Shown here piece by piece: positions 54,050 through 61,400 of a stretch of DNA of 64,000 nt (its first letter is position 1; each line of letters starts with the position of its first letter). The position numbers and the translations under genes were made by a program. The stretch comes from JABWCQ01 sp964530625 (GTDB lineage Bacteria; Electryoneota; RPQS01). Under the pieces are notes generated by a model, which saw only the letters and a list, made by a program, of their open reading frames with translations, was not told the DNA's origin and searched no databases. The DNA lies in assembly GCA_964530625.1 (NCBI GenBank), contig CAZHAK010000002.1:178047-242046 (forward strand), read 5' to 3'.

Positions 54050-54533
54050 GTCCCGCCTTTTCATCGGATTGATCAGTATCTTCTGCTGCTGGACACGATG
54101 TATGCTCGTCGCTTGAATAAGCACTCACGATATCCTGCATTAAATCAATGGCCAGAGCGACTCGATCTTTGCCGAAGCGCTCTTGAATCTCTTTGGAAAT
54201 CTCCTGCGTCATCATTTGCAGATTAGCAGCCGTTTCCTTGCCCGCTTCGGTCATCAGAAGAATTTTAACTCGCCGATCTTCGGGATGTCCCGTGCGTTCC
54301 ACAAGCCCCATCTCTTCCAACTTGTCTATATGTCGAAGAATGGCCGGATGCGAATGCTCAAGATTGCGCGCAAGTTCCGCCAACGTGTTATGCCCTAGAC
54401 TGAGTTTCAGCAGGATGATTCCATCTGCCCAGGTGACACCAAACGCTTCGGCACGTTTGTCAAAGATAGACCTAAATAGAAACGTCGTCCGGTTAAGCCA
54501 GTATGGCAGAATTTCGTTCGGATTGAACTTCAA
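54042..54533 (-). CDS. MarR-family transcriptional regulator
   Basis: 163-aa winged-helix regulator, first gene of the efflux operon. The DNA-binding region is LAELARNLEHSHPAILRHIDKLEEMGLVERTGHPEDRRVKILLMTEAGKE, the usual MarR pattern with the wing. Helices for dimerisation flank it. The start is TTG 54533, preceded by GAGGA 6 nt upstream. Two inverted repeats at 54553 and 54567 lie just before it, so auto-repression with ligand release is inferred. The C-terminal 30 residues are acidic and variable. Confidence 0.92.
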   Translation of the reverse strand: MKFNPNEILPYWLNRTTFLFRSIFDKRAEAFGVTWADGIILLKLSLGHNTLAELARNLEHSHPAILRHIDKLEEMGLVERTGHPEDRRVKILLMTEAGKETAANLQMMTQEISKEIQERFGKDRVALAIDLMQDIVSAYSSDEHTSCPAAEDTDQSDEKAGHE

Positions 54534-54552
54534 CTATGTCCTCGTGAATATA

Positions 54553-54564
54553 AATCACATGATT
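54553..54564. repeat. Inverted repeat upstream of marR, proximal
   Basis: AATCA and TGATT around CA, 20 nt before the marR start. With its neighbour it may be a MarR operator. Confidence 0.45.
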
Positions 54565-54566
54565 AA

Positions 54567-54580
54567 TGTAACGTGTTACA
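54567..54580. repeat. Inverted repeat upstream of marR, distal
   Basis: TGTAAC and GTTACA separated by GT: a 14-bp palindrome of the size bound by MarR dimers, 2 nt from the first repeat. Confidence 0.5.
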
Positions 54581-54757
54581 ATGTACAAATGTAGTTTGTT
54601 TCCCGCAAGTCCCCGGAAAGAAATGTAAATATCTGTGTTAACAAGACATAATCAATTCACATTTATCTTTGCGGGACGTATCGTCCTCTCCAACTTCAGT
54701 CGGAATTCTCAATAGAAATCTTGCTTTTAGCGCGTGATTTTTGTTCATTTAAGGTCT

Positions 54758-56512
54758 ATGAGAATTCTCGACTTAGCTCACTTCTCGGGCCGAAACGCCC
54801 GGTCCGCCGTAATCACCCTCCTTTTGGCTCTCCTCATGGTTTGGGGATGCGCCGCGACCACCTCGCGCACCGGAGAAGCACCTGAACCGGTTGCCCCGGT
54901 GGATACGAGTTTCGTCCGCGCAGTGGCCGCGACCTATGACAGCGGGATCGTTGTCTGCGCACATCCACTGGCGGCAGCGGCTGGAAAGAAAGTCCTTGCC
55001 TCAGGCGGCAACGCGATGGATGCGGCGCTCGCTGCACTCGCGACATTAAACGTTGTCGAACCTCACGCGAGTGGTTTAGGTGGAGGAGGATTCGCGCTCT
55101 ACTATGATGCCGCTGCTGATTCAGTATATATGCTGGACTACCGCGAGCGCGCACCCGCTCGCTTGAAACGCGATATCTTCTTTCAACCAGACGATACACT
55201 AAAACTCGTTCAGCGAACAGGCGGAACCTCCGTACTCGTGCCCGGCGCGGCGGCAGGCTGGCAACAGCTCCACCGACGCTACGGCACTCGCACAATGCCC
55301 GAGCTCTTCGCGGATGCAATCGCTATTGCCGACACGGGCTATACCATCACTGAAAAGGCAGCTGCGATTATCTTTGATCACGTTGAAGACTTGACCAAAG
55401 ACTCATTGCTTTCAATAACCTTTCTGGAAGATGGCCTGCCACCTGCCGAGGGATTCAGGGTTAAACAGCCTCGTCTGTCGAAGACATTGAGATTTCTCTC
55501 CAACACCCGGCTCGAAAACTTCTATTTCCCTCCATACTCGACGGATGTTTCAAACGCGATTCGCGCGCACGGCGGGCAGGTAACGGAATCCGACTTAAAC
55601 AATTATCGCGCCGTCGAGCGCAAACCTCTGCGGGTAAAATATCGTGACTACAATATCATCACAACGTCGCCTCCCGCAGGTGGCGGATTGATTATGTTGG
55701 AAGCATTGAAACTACTGGAAGCCTTCGATGTTCAAAGTATGGGACTGCTCTCTCCTGAGTACATTCACACAGTCGCCACGGCAATCCGGCAAGCTCGCAC
55801 TGACGCCGCCGATTGGCTTGGCGACCCGGACTTTGCTCGCATCCCCGTGGACGTAATGCTCTCAGCCAGCTACCTGTCGCAAGCGCGCGATTCACTGTCG
55901 CAAGACACCGTGCCGCAACGACTGACGGCGCTCGACTCAATTCGCGCCTTCGGTCCGGGTAACACCACTCACCTGGCCGTCGCAGATAAGCATGGCAATC
56001 TGGTATCCATTACGCAATCTATCAACTATTTCTTCGGCGCGGGAGTCATCGTTCCGGAACTAGGACTGCTCCTTAACAATCACCTCGCAGATTTCCGCAG
56101 CGATACCACAGGAGCCAACCCGTTCGCGCCGCTTCGTCGCCCCGTGTCCAGTATGGCCCCGACTATTATTCTGAAGGATGGAAAGCCCGTTTTAGTAATT
56201 GGGACTCCCGGCGGCGCACGCATCCCTGCCGCGATGGTGGAAGTTATCCTTGCCGTGCTCGAGTTCGGCGTGCCGCTGAATGAAGCGCTCGACCTGCCGC
56301 GTTTCTTTCCCGCCGGAACCTATCTCGTGTATGAAACTCGCTTAGCGCAAGAGACCATTGATGCGTTGGCCGCAAAAGGGTGGAGGCCTTATCCCAATGA
56401 TCCGCTCAGTAATTATTTTGGCGGTGTGCAGGCCATTCATTTCCCCAAGCGCGGTCCGCGCCTGTTAGGCAGTTCAGATCCCAGACGTGACGGAGCAGCC
56501 GACGGCTATTGA
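54758..56512 (+). CDS. ggt: Gamma-glutamyltransferase, probable lipoprotein
   Basis: 584-aa N-terminal-nucleophile hydrolase that cleaves or transfers gamma-glutamyl groups (glutathione, gamma-glutamyl peptides, poly-gamma-glutamate ends). Autocleavage is expected before Thr403 in GPGNTTHLAVADKHG, giving a large subunit (1-402) and a small catalytic one (403-584). Other motifs: GGNAMDAALAAL, GLGGGGFALYYD, RRPVSSMAPTIILKDGKP and GTPGGARIPAA. The signal region ends at WGC (Cys31), so it may be lipidated, though Trp in the lipobox is atypical. ATG 54758 chosen; GTG 54734 is possible. First gene of a seven-gene cluster. Confidence 0.92.
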   Translation: MRILDLAHFSGRNARSAVITLLLALLMVWGCAATTSRTGEAPEPVAPVDTSFVRAVAATYDSGIVVCAHPLAAAAGKKVLASGGNAMDAALAALATLNVVEPHASGLGGGGFALYYDAAADSVYMLDYRERAPARLKRDIFFQPDDTLKLVQRTGGTSVLVPGAAAGWQQLHRRYGTRTMPELFADAIAIADTGYTITEKAAAIIFDHVEDLTKDSLLSITFLEDGLPPAEGFRVKQPRLSKTLRFLSNTRLENFYFPPYSTDVSNAIRAHGGQVTESDLNNYRAVERKPLRVKYRDYNIITTSPPAGGGLIMLEALKLLEAFDVQSMGLLSPEYIHTVATAIRQARTDAADWLGDPDFARIPVDVMLSASYLSQARDSLSQDTVPQRLTALDSIRAFGPGNTTHLAVADKHGNLVSITQSINYFFGAGVIVPELGLLLNNHLADFRSDTTGANPFAPLRRPVSSMAPTIILKDGKPVLVIGTPGGARIPAAMVEVILAVLEFGVPLNEALDLPRFFPAGTYLVYETRLAQETIDALAAKGWRPYPNDPLSNYFGGVQAIHFPKRGPRLLGSSDPRRDGAADGY

Positions 56513-56519
56513 TCCTCGC

Positions 56520-57500
56520 ATGAAAACACGTCGCGCGACTCTTGTAATCTTCTCGCTCTTGCTTTGTGTCATCTGCGACTCCGCGATCGCCGCCAAACGG
56601 CACGGCGACTATGATCTCATGCTCGCCGCCGCGCAAAAGATGCAGCTTGCCGAGCGAAAAATCTATTTGACCAAACTGAGTCTCGGTTTGCTGAACGAAA
56701 AGAGCGACGTCAATCGGACAGGCTTGGTCGGTGAAGAATATACTCCGCTAACCACCACGCCCGGTTATATGTTGGCGAAGCGCTCCGCCACGAATCCTGA
56801 TTTCGCAGCGTATCTGGTTCGATTACTGCGCGAGCATGGATTGTCCGATAAGGACACAGTGCTGGTAACGATGACGGGATCCTTGCCTGGCCTGAATCTC
56901 GCTTTACTTTGCGCACTCGAACAGTTAAACATTCCCGCGCTCAGAATTGCGAGTTTAGGAGCCTCAAGTTTTGGCGCGAACCAGCTTGAGATGACGTGGA
57001 TTGACATGGAAGACATTCTCGTGCGCGAAGGAGTGCTGAAGCGTCGTAGCGATTTCGTCACTCTCGGTGGCACAGGCGATATCGGCGGTGGACTAACCTC
57101 CGAAACGATTACAGCTTTGCGCCGAAAGTGTGCGCGGCTGGGTTATCCACTGCTCGAATCCGGCAACAAGCGCGATCAATACGAAGAGCGGCTGACTCTC
57201 TTCGGCGATCCAAAAAGTTATACGCTCTTGATCAACGCGGGCGGCAATCATTTGATGTTGGGCACAGGCCCAGAAGGACGCGAACTGCCCGGCGGATTCA
57301 TTCAACCGAACAGCGCGGATTGGCAGCGCACCGTCTCGAGCACCTCCGGCGGATTGGTCTTTGACTTTCTCTTCTCGGGTGTTCCGGTTTTGAATCTACT
57401 GCACGTCGAAAACATCGCTGAGCAAGCAGGTATTCCCGTTGATCCTTCGCCGTTGCCGCGACTCGGAACGTCCCCCGTGTATTTTGTGGAAACTCCGTGA
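56520..57500 (+). CDS. Poly-gamma-glutamate system protein (PgsW-like)
   Basis: 326-aa exported protein with signal peptide MKTRRATLVIFSLLLCVICDSAIA. It resembles the family annotated poly-gamma-glutamate system protein (PgsW, TIGR04332 from memory): YDLMLAAAQKMQLAERKI, LGLLNEKSDVNRTGLVGEEYTPLTTTPG, VTMTGSLPGLNLALLCAL, SLGASSFGANQLEMTWIDME and LGGTGDIGGGLTSE. No biochemical function is established. No PgsB, PgsC or PgsA synthesis gene is present here. It begins 7 nt after ggt and ends in a GTGA overlap with the permease. The in-frame GTG 56487 is an alternative start inside ggt. Confidence 0.8.
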   Translation: MKTRRATLVIFSLLLCVICDSAIAAKRHGDYDLMLAAAQKMQLAERKIYLTKLSLGLLNEKSDVNRTGLVGEEYTPLTTTPGYMLAKRSATNPDFAAYLVRLLREHGLSDKDTVLVTMTGSLPGLNLALLCALEQLNIPALRIASLGASSFGANQLEMTWIDMEDILVREGVLKRRSDFVTLGGTGDIGGGLTSETITALRRKCARLGYPLLESGNKRDQYEERLTLFGDPKSYTLLINAGGNHLMLGTGPEGRELPGGFIQPNSADWQRTVSSTSGGLVFDFLFSGVPVLNLLHVENIAEQAGIPVDPSPLPRLGTSPVYFVETP

Positions 57501-58774
57501 GCGAAGGCTTCATTCTGTTGCTCATGGTCGGGGTGTTGTGTGCAGGCATCTTTGTTGTGCGCATCCCCACTGGCGTTTCTCTGGTCCTTTCAGCAATCGC
57601 CGGAAGTCTCGCGTCAGGAAACGGAATCGGCCTTCGCTATGTGATTGAGGGCACGATGCTCTATCTCGATCCGTTGCTGATTGTGGTGACGTCGCTCTTT
57701 TTCATGGCCGTTTTCGAGCGCTCAGGAGCTTTGAGCACTCTAAATGTTTGGACAGTCCGCGCCTTCGGAAACAGACCGTTCCTGCTTATCTCGATGTTGA
57801 TGCTGTTCGTGATGTTCCCCGGTATGTTCACGGGCTTGACGGCCCCCTGCGTCTTGACGACAGGAGCTATGGTGGCGCCTTTGATTCTTGCCGCAGGCGC
57901 ACCCCCCGCAGTCGCCGGAGCATTTATCGCAACCGGAGCGTTCTTCGGAATGGTCGCTCCGCCCGTAAATATCTGCGCGATGTTAATCGGCGCGGGCGTG
58001 GACATGCCTTATATCGGCTTTGATTTTCCACTCCTGCTCGCCACGATTCCACTTGCGATGTTCTCAGCGTTTCTACTGGTCGGAAAATACTTCAGGAACT
58101 TCGACGCGCGCAACGCGACTTCGCATCTCCCCGCGTCCCGCTACGAGCAGCATGGCGCAAAACTGTATTTGCCGCTTCTTGTGCTAACGACTCTGATGCT
58201 CGGGGAGAAATTCGCGCCCGGAGTTATTCCGTACTTCGGCATTCCACTGATCTTCATCATCAGTGCCATCATCGCTTCCTTCACGGGCGATAAAGTTTCG
58301 TTGCAAGAGTCGGCAACGTGGTCGGTTTCTCAATCGATGTCAATTCTTGCCTTGCTTGCGGGCATAGGCGCGTTTATCGAAATCCTGACTCTGACCGGCG
58401 CACGTGGCTGGATCGTCATCAATTTACTCTCGCTTCCGGATTGGCAATTGTATGCCGGCATGGCTCTGCTGGTGCCGCTCTTTGGTGGCGTCTCAGCCTA
58501 TGGCGCAAGTGTCGTTTTAGGCGTGCCTATCCTCCTATCCTTGCTGGATCGCAGTAACATAATGGTCGCCGCAGCATTGTCGATGCTCGCGTCGGTCGGG
58601 GATTTCATGCCGCCGACCCGCCTTGCGATTTTACTCGCGGGCTCCGTCGTCGGAGAATCGAGGATTTCGCTGATTCTCAGATATTGCACGTGGCCTATCA
58701 TTCTCTCAACCATTCTCAGTCTGCTGATGATCTACTTCGCCAACGACCTCGCCAAATACATCGTGCTGTTGTAA
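57497..58774 (+). CDS. TRAP transporter large permease, DctM-like
   Basis: 425-aa polytopic membrane protein of the DctM type with about 10-12 helices. DctM-like features include MFPGMFTGLTAPCVLTTGAMVAPLILAAGAPPAVAGAFIATGAFFGMVAPPVN, where Pro/Gly-rich re-entrant loops recur in the second half (GVSAYGASVVLGVPILLSLLD...SVGDFMPPTRLAILLAG). Classical TRAP uptake of organic acids also needs a DctP binding protein and a DctQ subunit; neither is adjacent. Its partners may be the DUF6305 protein and the 48-aa membrane protein downstream. GTG start overlaps pgsW-like by 4 nt. Confidence 0.8.
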   Translation: MSEGFILLLMVGVLCAGIFVVRIPTGVSLVLSAIAGSLASGNGIGLRYVIEGTMLYLDPLLIVVTSLFFMAVFERSGALSTLNVWTVRAFGNRPFLLISMLMLFVMFPGMFTGLTAPCVLTTGAMVAPLILAAGAPPAVAGAFIATGAFFGMVAPPVNICAMLIGAGVDMPYIGFDFPLLLATIPLAMFSAFLLVGKYFRNFDARNATSHLPASRYEQHGAKLYLPLLVLTTLMLGEKFAPGVIPYFGIPLIFIISAIIASFTGDKVSLQESATWSVSQSMSILALLAGIGAFIEILTLTGARGWIVINLLSLPDWQLYAGMALLVPLFGGVSAYGASVVLGVPILLSLLDRSNIMVAAALSMLASVGDFMPPTRLAILLAGSVVGESRISLILRYCTWPIILSTILSLLMIYFANDLAKYIVLL

Positions 58775-58775
58775 C

Positions 58776-58922
58776 ATGCTTTTCTTATCCTACTGGATGT
58801 TAGCGGCCTTGGTGCTCGTGTTGACAGCAAACGAACTGTTCACAACTAAAGATTGGCGCAAGCAACTCTCAGCCGCGATCGTGCTGGTTCCCCTCATCAT
58901 GAGAATTTTCTTATTCAAATGA
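58776..58922 (+). CDS. 48-aa membrane protein in the gamma-glutamyl cluster
   Basis: Short ORF MLFLSYWMLAALVLVLTANE...IFLFK with hydrophobic stretches at about 2-18 and 33-47, suggesting one or two membrane helices and a basic connecting loop (KDWRKQ). It starts 1 nt after the permease stop and its TGA overlaps the next ATG (ATGA). This spacing argues for a real, translationally coupled gene. No homologue is known to me. It could stand in for the small TRAP subunit, though it is much smaller than DctQ. Confidence 0.65.
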   Translation: MLFLSYWMLAALVLVLTANELFTTKDWRKQLSAAIVLVPLIMRIFLFK

Positions 58923-60055
58923 GCCGCATGATAAGACCGGGAATTCTGCTCATACTCACACTGGCTGTTTGCCTTTGGACAGGAAGTAATTTCAGGGAGT
59001 CTCAAATAGATGAGCCACTCTATCCGTCCCCTGCGCTGACAGGTACGTTTCCGCTCTCAAAATACTCGGCGCAAATCAAAGGCACTCGCGGTGACACGGA
59101 GATATTTGAGTACAAGAGCGAAAATGCGGGCGGCACGGTGCTGATTCTCGGTGGCGCGCATTGTGACGAACCCGCAAGCTACGTTGCCGCTTATCTCGTG
59201 ATTGAGAATTTGCAAATAGACAGAGGCCGAGTGCTCGTGCTGCCGCGCGCTAACCGGTCCGCACTGACACACACAATTCCCGGCGAAGCGCATCCACAAT
59301 ACTTTGACGTGCAAACAAGAAACGGTTCGCGCCGCTTTCGCATGGGCAGCCGTTACACGAATCCGCTCGACCAATGGCCCGATCCTGAAGTTTTTGTGCA
59401 TCATCCCTCGGGTCAGGAACTTTCGGGCGCGGATAGCCGTAACCTAAATCGGTGCTACCCGGGCCGTACCGACGGACGCTTCACGGAGAGCGTCGCGTAT
59501 GCGATCACAGAAATGGTGAAGCAGGAGCAAGTGGATCTTATTATAGATTTGCACGAAGCCTCACTCGAGTATCCGGTCATCAACGCTATTATCGCGCACG
59601 AGCGCGCCATGGATTGTGCCGCGATTGCCGTGCTCGATTTGCAGCTGGATGGACTTGATTTTGCGCTCGAACCGTCGCCGACAAATTTTCACGGACTGTC
59701 ACACCGCGAGTTCGGCGATCACACAAACGCTCAATCAACGCTGATGGAGTCCGCCAATGTCATTCAAGGCAGACTACGCGGCAAGACTACCTCGGATGTC
59801 ATCTTGTCAGGCATTGACCCAATGTATGTCCGGGCCGCCCAAATCAACATGACACGCGTGCCCTATGATGAACACGGTATTCCACTCGAAGTCCGCGTGG
59901 GCCGCCACGTTACCGGAGCGCAAAAACTCATCGACGCATTTTCTAGCCTTAACGAAGAAAAGGCTGTCACAATTAACGGCCTTCCCACATACGACGAACT
60001 TCAAATCGCTGGAGTCGGCGCATACTTATCCGCTGACTCGGCAACATCCAAATAG
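58919..60055 (+). CDS. AstE/AspA-type zinc hydrolase (M14-like)
   Basis: 378-aa exported or membrane-anchored hydrolase (signal-like segment about 6-22). Zinc ligands: His81 and Glu84 (GGAHCDEP), and His212 in DLHEA, followed by Glu213. The substrate motif SRNLNRCYPG (173-182) matches the DxNRxFPG signature of succinylglutamate desuccinylase/aspartoacylase enzymes, which split N-acyl groups from glutamate or aspartate. The likely substrate is therefore an acyl- or glutamyl-amino acid, fitting the ggt neighbour. The catalytic Glu of the late domain is not located. ATG 58919 overlaps the micro-ORF. Confidence 0.78.
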   Translation: MSRMIRPGILLILTLAVCLWTGSNFRESQIDEPLYPSPALTGTFPLSKYSAQIKGTRGDTEIFEYKSENAGGTVLILGGAHCDEPASYVAAYLVIENLQIDRGRVLVLPRANRSALTHTIPGEAHPQYFDVQTRNGSRRFRMGSRYTNPLDQWPDPEVFVHHPSGQELSGADSRNLNRCYPGRTDGRFTESVAYAITEMVKQEQVDLIIDLHEASLEYPVINAIIAHERAMDCAAIAVLDLQLDGLDFALEPSPTNFHGLSHREFGDHTNAQSTLMESANVIQGRLRGKTTSDVILSGIDPMYVRAAQINMTRVPYDEHGIPLEVRVGRHVTGAQKLIDAFSSLNEEKAVTINGLPTYDELQIAGVGAYLSADSATSK

Positions 60056-60067
60056 AGAGGTCACCCA

Positions 60068-60622
60068 ATGACACTCTGGACACTCTTTCTGACCGTCGCG
60101 CTTGCGTCAATAGTGTACGCCGTCGACTTTGCGTCACCCGTCCTGTTGACATCAGGCGGTCAAAGCGCCGACCCGCAAATGGTCAAGACACTCTTGACCC
60201 GCGAAAGCATTGCTTTTGAATTCAAACCGCTCGCGACAGCCGACGATCTCACCGGCAAAGGCGCGGTCATCATCGTGTTAGGTGGCTCAAGTAAAGGACT
60301 TGGCGCGGCGAAAGTCAGCGCCGAAGAGGAGTCTGCCCGTATCACAGGCTTGCTGACGACAGCGAAATCCAAAGGAATCCCCGTGCTCGCGATGCACATC
60401 GGCGGTAAGAATCGCCGAGGCGCGCTTTCCGATGAGTTCAACAAACTCGGCGCAGAACATGCCGACGAGCTGATTATTGTCGCAGGTGGCGATGAAGACG
60501 GTTTCTTCAAAAAGATTTCCGAAGCAAGCAAATCCGAACTTTACGAAGCTGCCAAGATCGCGGATCTCGGCGCCATGTTGCGTGAAAGATTCCCTGCTCC
60601 GGCCGAGCCTGCTCAAGAGTGA
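60068..60622 (+). CDS. DUF6305 family exported protein
   Basis: 184-aa protein with signal peptide (MTLWTLFLTVALASIVYA) and one domain resembling DUF6305 by pattern: PVLLTSGGQSADPQMVKTLL, VIIVLGGSSKGLGAAKVSAEEE, GIPVLAMHIGGKNRRGALSDEFN, ADELIIVAGGDEDGFF. The GGSSKGLG segment resembles a flavodoxin-like or nucleotide-binding loop. Function unknown. It sits in the cluster after the zinc hydrolase and overlaps the LamG-like gene (GTGA). A periplasmic binding or sensing role for the permease is inferred only from context. Confidence 0.72.
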   Translation: MTLWTLFLTVALASIVYAVDFASPVLLTSGGQSADPQMVKTLLTRESIAFEFKPLATADDLTGKGAVIIVLGGSSKGLGAAKVSAEEESARITGLLTTAKSKGIPVLAMHIGGKNRRGALSDEFNKLGAEHADELIIVAGGDEDGFFKKISEASKSELYEAAKIADLGAMLRERFPAPAEPAQE

Positions 60623-61329
60623 GCGCGCGATTCATTCTCATTCTCTTTTTATGCGGCGTAGCGGTTGCGCAGCAGCCCTCGGTTAACTACTGTCTCGACT
60701 TGGACGGCAAGACCGCCGGCGGAGTCATCGAGCAAATAGCCGGATTGAAATCTCTCGACGGAGCGACTCGCTACACCTTTGAGGCCTGGGTCAGGCCGCG
60801 CACGCAAGGCGGCGGTGGTCGCGGGCGAATTCTCGATCAAGTGACGTCGAGCCTCACGTTCTATCTCTCCGATGAGGGCCGTATCGGTTTCAGGCCAAAT
60901 CGAGAAGTCGGTTGGCAACTTTCCAATCCCAATTCAATCCAGTTTTGGAAATGGCAGCACGTCGCCGTTACGTCTGACGGTTCACTTCTCCGCTTTTTCG
61001 TAGACGGCAAACTCCTGACGGCCATCCCGAGCAACACGACGCTCAACATCACTCGCAAGGCTGTGCACATCGGCAACGGAGTAGGTGAAGACAATACTCA
61101 GCGCGGATTTGATGGATGGCTCGACGAAATCAGAGTAAGCAATGTTTGCCGCTGGACGGCGGACTTCACACCGCCGGGCCGAAGTACGTTCATTTCGCCC
61201 GATGCTTCAACAATTCTCTACCTCCCATTTGACGAAGGCCCGGCGTATAATGTCGCGTTGGATTACACCACCTACAACGCCGAAATGAAAATCGAAAAAC
61301 CTTTACTGAGAGTCAGAACGCCGAAATAG
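60619..61329 (+). CDS. Secreted LamG/concanavalin-like lectin-fold protein
   Basis: 236-aa protein with signal peptide (MSARFILILFLCGVAVA) and a LamG-type jelly roll over most of its length (YCLDLDGKT, RYTFEAWVRPR, WKWQHVAVTSDGSLLRFFVDGK, AVHIGNG, GWLDEIRVSNVCRW, STILYLPFDEG). Such domains often bind carbohydrate or act as adhesion modules. GTG start overlaps DUF6305 by 4 nt, so it closes the cluster operon. No T9SS sorting tail. Confidence 0.78.
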   Translation: MSARFILILFLCGVAVAQQPSVNYCLDLDGKTAGGVIEQIAGLKSLDGATRYTFEAWVRPRTQGGGGRGRILDQVTSSLTFYLSDEGRIGFRPNREVGWQLSNPNSIQFWKWQHVAVTSDGSLLRFFVDGKLLTAIPSNTTLNITRKAVHIGNGVGEDNTQRGFDGWLDEIRVSNVCRWTADFTPPGRSTFISPDASTILYLPFDEGPAYNVALDYTTYNAEMKIEKPLLRVRTPK

Positions 61330-61343
61330 ACGAATAGATTAGA

Positions 61344-61382
61344 ACAGAAAAGCCCGATGCATGACGCACCGGGCTTTTCTGT
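61344..61382. terminator. Bidirectional terminator at the end of the gamma-glutamyl cluster
   Basis: A 13-bp stem ACAGAAAAGCCCG / CGGGCTTTTCTGT between convergent genes; the A/T outer arm supplies U tracts in both directions. Confidence 0.78.
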
Positions 61383-61400
61383 TTCAAGACTAAACTATGA

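Noticed and set aside
54702..54767. Inverted GAATTCTC/GAGAATTC pair around the ggt start
   Set aside because: The second copy is mostly coding sequence and the arms are far apart; chance seems likely.
54758..57500. Poly-gamma-glutamate capsule synthesis locus
   Set aside because: ggt and a PgsW-like gene hint at it, but no PgsB, PgsC or PgsA is present; turnover or uptake fits better.
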